Assembly: GCF_000189635.1 (NCBI RefSeq) | Contig: NW_002476151.1 | Span: 1-64,000, forward strand | Source: Tetrahymena thermophila SB210 | Taxonomy: Eukaryota; Ciliophora; Oligohymenophorea; Hymenostomatida; Tetrahymenidae | DNA: 64,000 nt | Direction of reading: 5' to 3' | Made by a program: the position numbers and the translations under genes | The notes under the pieces: model-generated | Seen by the model: only the letters and a program-made list of their open reading frames with translations | Told to the model about the DNA's origin: nothing | The model's database searches: none | Shown: positions 61,533 through 64,000 of the stretch, piece by piece | Position numbering within the stretch: position 1 is the stretch's first letter | Layout: each line of letters begins with the position of its first letter

Positions 61533-63997
61533 ATGAGTCTTGTTGATAAACTCTTATAAAAGCCAGAAAGTGCTACATTTGTAGATGAAAGATAGTTTTG
61601 GTCAATAGAAAAAGCTTCAAATGGTTAAAAATATTATTACAATAAGAAAACAAAAGAATCGTAATGGGAAAAGCCTGAGTGCTTGAAAACTGAAGAAGAA
61701 AAGGAAAATCAGACTGATTGGATAGAGTGTACCAAATAAGATGGGAGAGTTTTTTATTATAATACTAAGAGTAAAAAATCTTAATGGTTAATTCCTGAAG
61801 AGTTAAAGATTTTAAGATAGTAGCAAGCAGAAAGACGTAGGATACGCGAGTAATAAGGTTTAGGTGATGAAGAGGAAGAATAAGAATTCACAATTTCTGA
61901 TGAGTAAAAAAAGGTAAAACTAAATTTCATTCAAGTTTAATTTTGTAAAAACGAACCAATAAATAAGATTTAACTCACACAAGTTAAATAATTAGTCAAA
62001 GATCAAAATTAGCTGATAATTAATTCATTCATTTATACTTAACTTATTAATCATAATGTATTAAAAAAGGAAATAGATTAAAGAAATTTCTTAGAAATGC
62101 TAAGAGAACATAAAGTAAGCAATTAAATGAAATGGGATTAAGCTTAGAAACTTATGCAAAATGATTAGAGATGGATTAAAATAAAATAAATTAGTGAAAA
62201 AAAACGTTTGTTTTAAGATTATATTCAAAAGATTAAAAGAATTGAAAGACAAGAGTAGTAAAATAAATCTGAAAAGGCTAAGGAAGACTTTTTCAAATTG
62301 CTAGAAGAATAAAATTTTAATTCTGATGCAAAGTTCTATAAGGTAGTTAGCAGCTTTGCTTAAGACCCAAGATATAAAGCTCTAGATGAAAAAAATAGGG
62401 AGACATATTTTTAAGACTTCTTAGATAGATTGTTCGAATAAGAACAAGAAAATATGAAAGATGAAAAAAAAATTCATATTGATCTCCTTAAAAAAAAGGT
62501 AAATAGATATTAAATGATAAGCCTATAATTGATAAAAAAATATTTTTAATTATAAAAATAGATTCTTTAGTTAAGTGATTTATCAACATCGTTTAGATGG
62601 TCTGAGTTTTGTTAGAGATTCAAGGACGATGAAAGCTTCAAAAAGCTTTCTGATTTTGATAAGATTTATATTTTTTCAGATATCATTCAAGATTTGCAAA
62701 AATCTGAAAACGATGAAAGACGTAAAAATAAACGTAGAAATGAAAGAATCAATAGAGAAAAGTTTAGAGAACTTTTGAAATAAAAAATTGCATATGGAGA
62801 GATCAACCATAAAACAAAATGGAAAAACTTTGTTTAAACAATCAAAGATGCTCCAGAATTTTTAAATATGCTTGATCAACCAGGTTCTGCCCCACATGAA
62901 TTGTTTGAAGACTAGTAGGATTTATTAATCGATAATCATAAAGCTATGAAAGCAGAAATAAAGCAACATATAAAATAATCAGGAATGAAGGTAATTAATT
63001 TTTTGTTTTGGAATTTATTTATTTATTTATTTTAAGTTATTTCTAAATATTTATTTATTTATTCATTCATTCTTTTTTGTGTGCATAAATAGGTTGTAGC
63101 TGATATTACTTTTTAAGAATTTATTGAAAAAATGAAACTTTTGAGTGTTTTTGATACCCTTGAAGATTACCTGAAGAATTTCTATTACCACTATTTCATT
63201 CAAAAAGCAAAACTCAAGGAAAAAGAAACATAAAAGAAACATAAAAAGGCTCAGAGAAAATATCTCAAATTTTTAAAAACTTTGTAAGAATTGAATAAAG
63301 ATAGCTAATATAAAGATTTTTAAGAAATTATAACTAAAGGATTAGGTGAAGAAATTAACGCCTAGATTCCTCTCACTGAAAGAGAAGAAATTTTTAAAGA
63401 ATATGTAGCTACACTTGATCCTAACTATAAAGATATTTATATAGAACAAGAAACTGTTCCTCAAGATTTGAATAAACAAAACTCTTAATAAAATAATAAT
63501 TCTAAAGGTAATAGTTAAATATAAACAAATAGCTCTGCTCTTGCTGCAACTGCTGCTATACCTCCTATTGTTCATAATCCTCCCTAGATTTCTAAGATGG
63601 AGCCTTCACCTCAAAAAAAGTAATAGCTAAACCATAAAGTAATTTTTTATAGTAGTGGAACTATATTTTATTTTATTTTTTTAATCAAAAGGGAAGTGCT
63701 GATGAAGGAGAAGAAGGTGAAATACCTTAAATGGAGAAGAAGCTTAAAAACAAATCAGATGATGAAGATGGAGAGTAAGAAGAGGGAGAGGATTCTGATA
63801 GTGGATAAAAACATAAAGATAAAAAGAAAAAGAAAAGCAGTCATAGACACCGTGAACATCACTCATCAAGAAATAAAAGCAAAAAGAGTCGCTCCCGATC
63901 AAATTCTCGTTCTCGCTAGGAAAAGAAAAGTAAAAAGAAAGATAAAAAGAAAAAGAAATCTCACAAACATTCAAGAAGTAATTCAAGCTCTAATTGA
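61533..63997 (+). CDS. PRP40: Prp40 pre-mRNA splicing factor (WW and FF domains)
   Basis: Predicted 696 residues in five exons; introns 61914-62069, 62499-62561, 62991-63092 and 63639-63691 are all phase 0. Two WW domains come first: FWSIEKASNGQKYYYNKKTK (then SQWEKP) and WIECTKQDGRVFYYNTKSKK (then SQWLIP). FF domains follow: FLEMLREHKVSNQMKWDQAQ ... FQDYIQ and DFFKLLEEQNFNSDAKFYKV ... YFQDFLDRL, with two or three more divergent ones to ~63450. The tail is acidic, then Lys-rich with SR dipeptides (KKSRSRSNSRSR) and ends in SRSNSSSN. Prp40 is a U1 snRNP protein that bridges the 5' splice site and branch-point factors through its WW domains. The RS-type tail is like metazoan PRPF40 and unlike yeast Prp40. 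Family assignment is firm. Confidence 0.93.
63018..63079 (+). repeat. (ATTT)n/(ATTC)n run inside a Prp40 intron
   Basis: Short tandem ATTT units followed by ATTC units fill most of the intron 62991-63092. Simple AT repeats of this kind occur in other introns here too, for example 55921-55940. Confidence 0.7.
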
Positions 63998-64000
63998 AGA

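Noticed and set aside
1-64000. tRNA, rRNA, CRISPR, transposon, LTR or virus-like elements
   Set aside because: No tRNA B-box/T-loop pattern with cloverleaf, no terminal-repeat-bounded unit, no reverse transcriptase, integrase, transposase or capsid-like frame was recognised.

Overview
The window is the end of a macronuclear chromosome from a ciliate of the Tetrahymena kind (oligohymenophorean). It opens with 431 bp of C4A2 telomere repeat. The rest is very AT-rich. Long reading frames appear only if TAA and TAG are read as glutamine and TGA is the sole stop. Genes are split by short AT-rich GT...AG introns, the smallest well-supported one being 34 bp. Genus is inferred from telomere repeat, code and intron style; I cannot name the species. 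All proteins below were read by eye with this code, and exon joins were accepted only where splice sites and phase agree.

Layout. 1-431 telomere. 645-12881 (+): very large cysteine-rich, multi-spanning surface protein starting only 213 bp from the telomere. 13260-18052 (+): WDR62/MAPKBP1-type WD40 protein. 18299-19481 (+): Gemin2/SIP1. Then a minus-strand group: mitochondrial PPR-like protein (20082-21511), degenerate J-domain plus PH-like protein (22219-24106), TPR protein (25078-26172). 27092-28714 (+): leucine-rich-repeat-like protein. 29135-30754 (-): coiled-coil protein. 31390-32309 (+): poorly resolved locus. 32598-32958 and 33187-33640 (-): two small genes, the second tail-anchored. 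34555-37013 (+): Gfo/Idh/MocA oxidoreductase with a long N-terminal extension. 37804-41271 (-): protein with two truncated-globin-like segments behind a long disordered N-terminus. 41958-46191: three small minus-strand genes. 46672-47044: weak coding locus. 47593-51378 (-): 1,224-residue coiled-coil protein. 54747-56579 (-): unrecognised multi-exon protein with a possible PAS fold. 61533-63997 (+): Prp40 splicing factor (two WW domains, FF domains, RS-type tail).

Together. This is ordinary eukaryotic gene territory, not an operon-like cassette. Two genes serve RNA processing (Gemin2 in snRNP assembly, Prp40 in 5' splice-site pairing) and one looks mitochondrial. No transposon, integrated virus, rRNA, tRNA or CRISPR array was recognised. 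The least expected content is the globin-like tandem protein, the N-terminally extended oxidoreductase, the J-like/PH-like combination without a visible HPD, and several short spliced genes that are invisible with the standard code.
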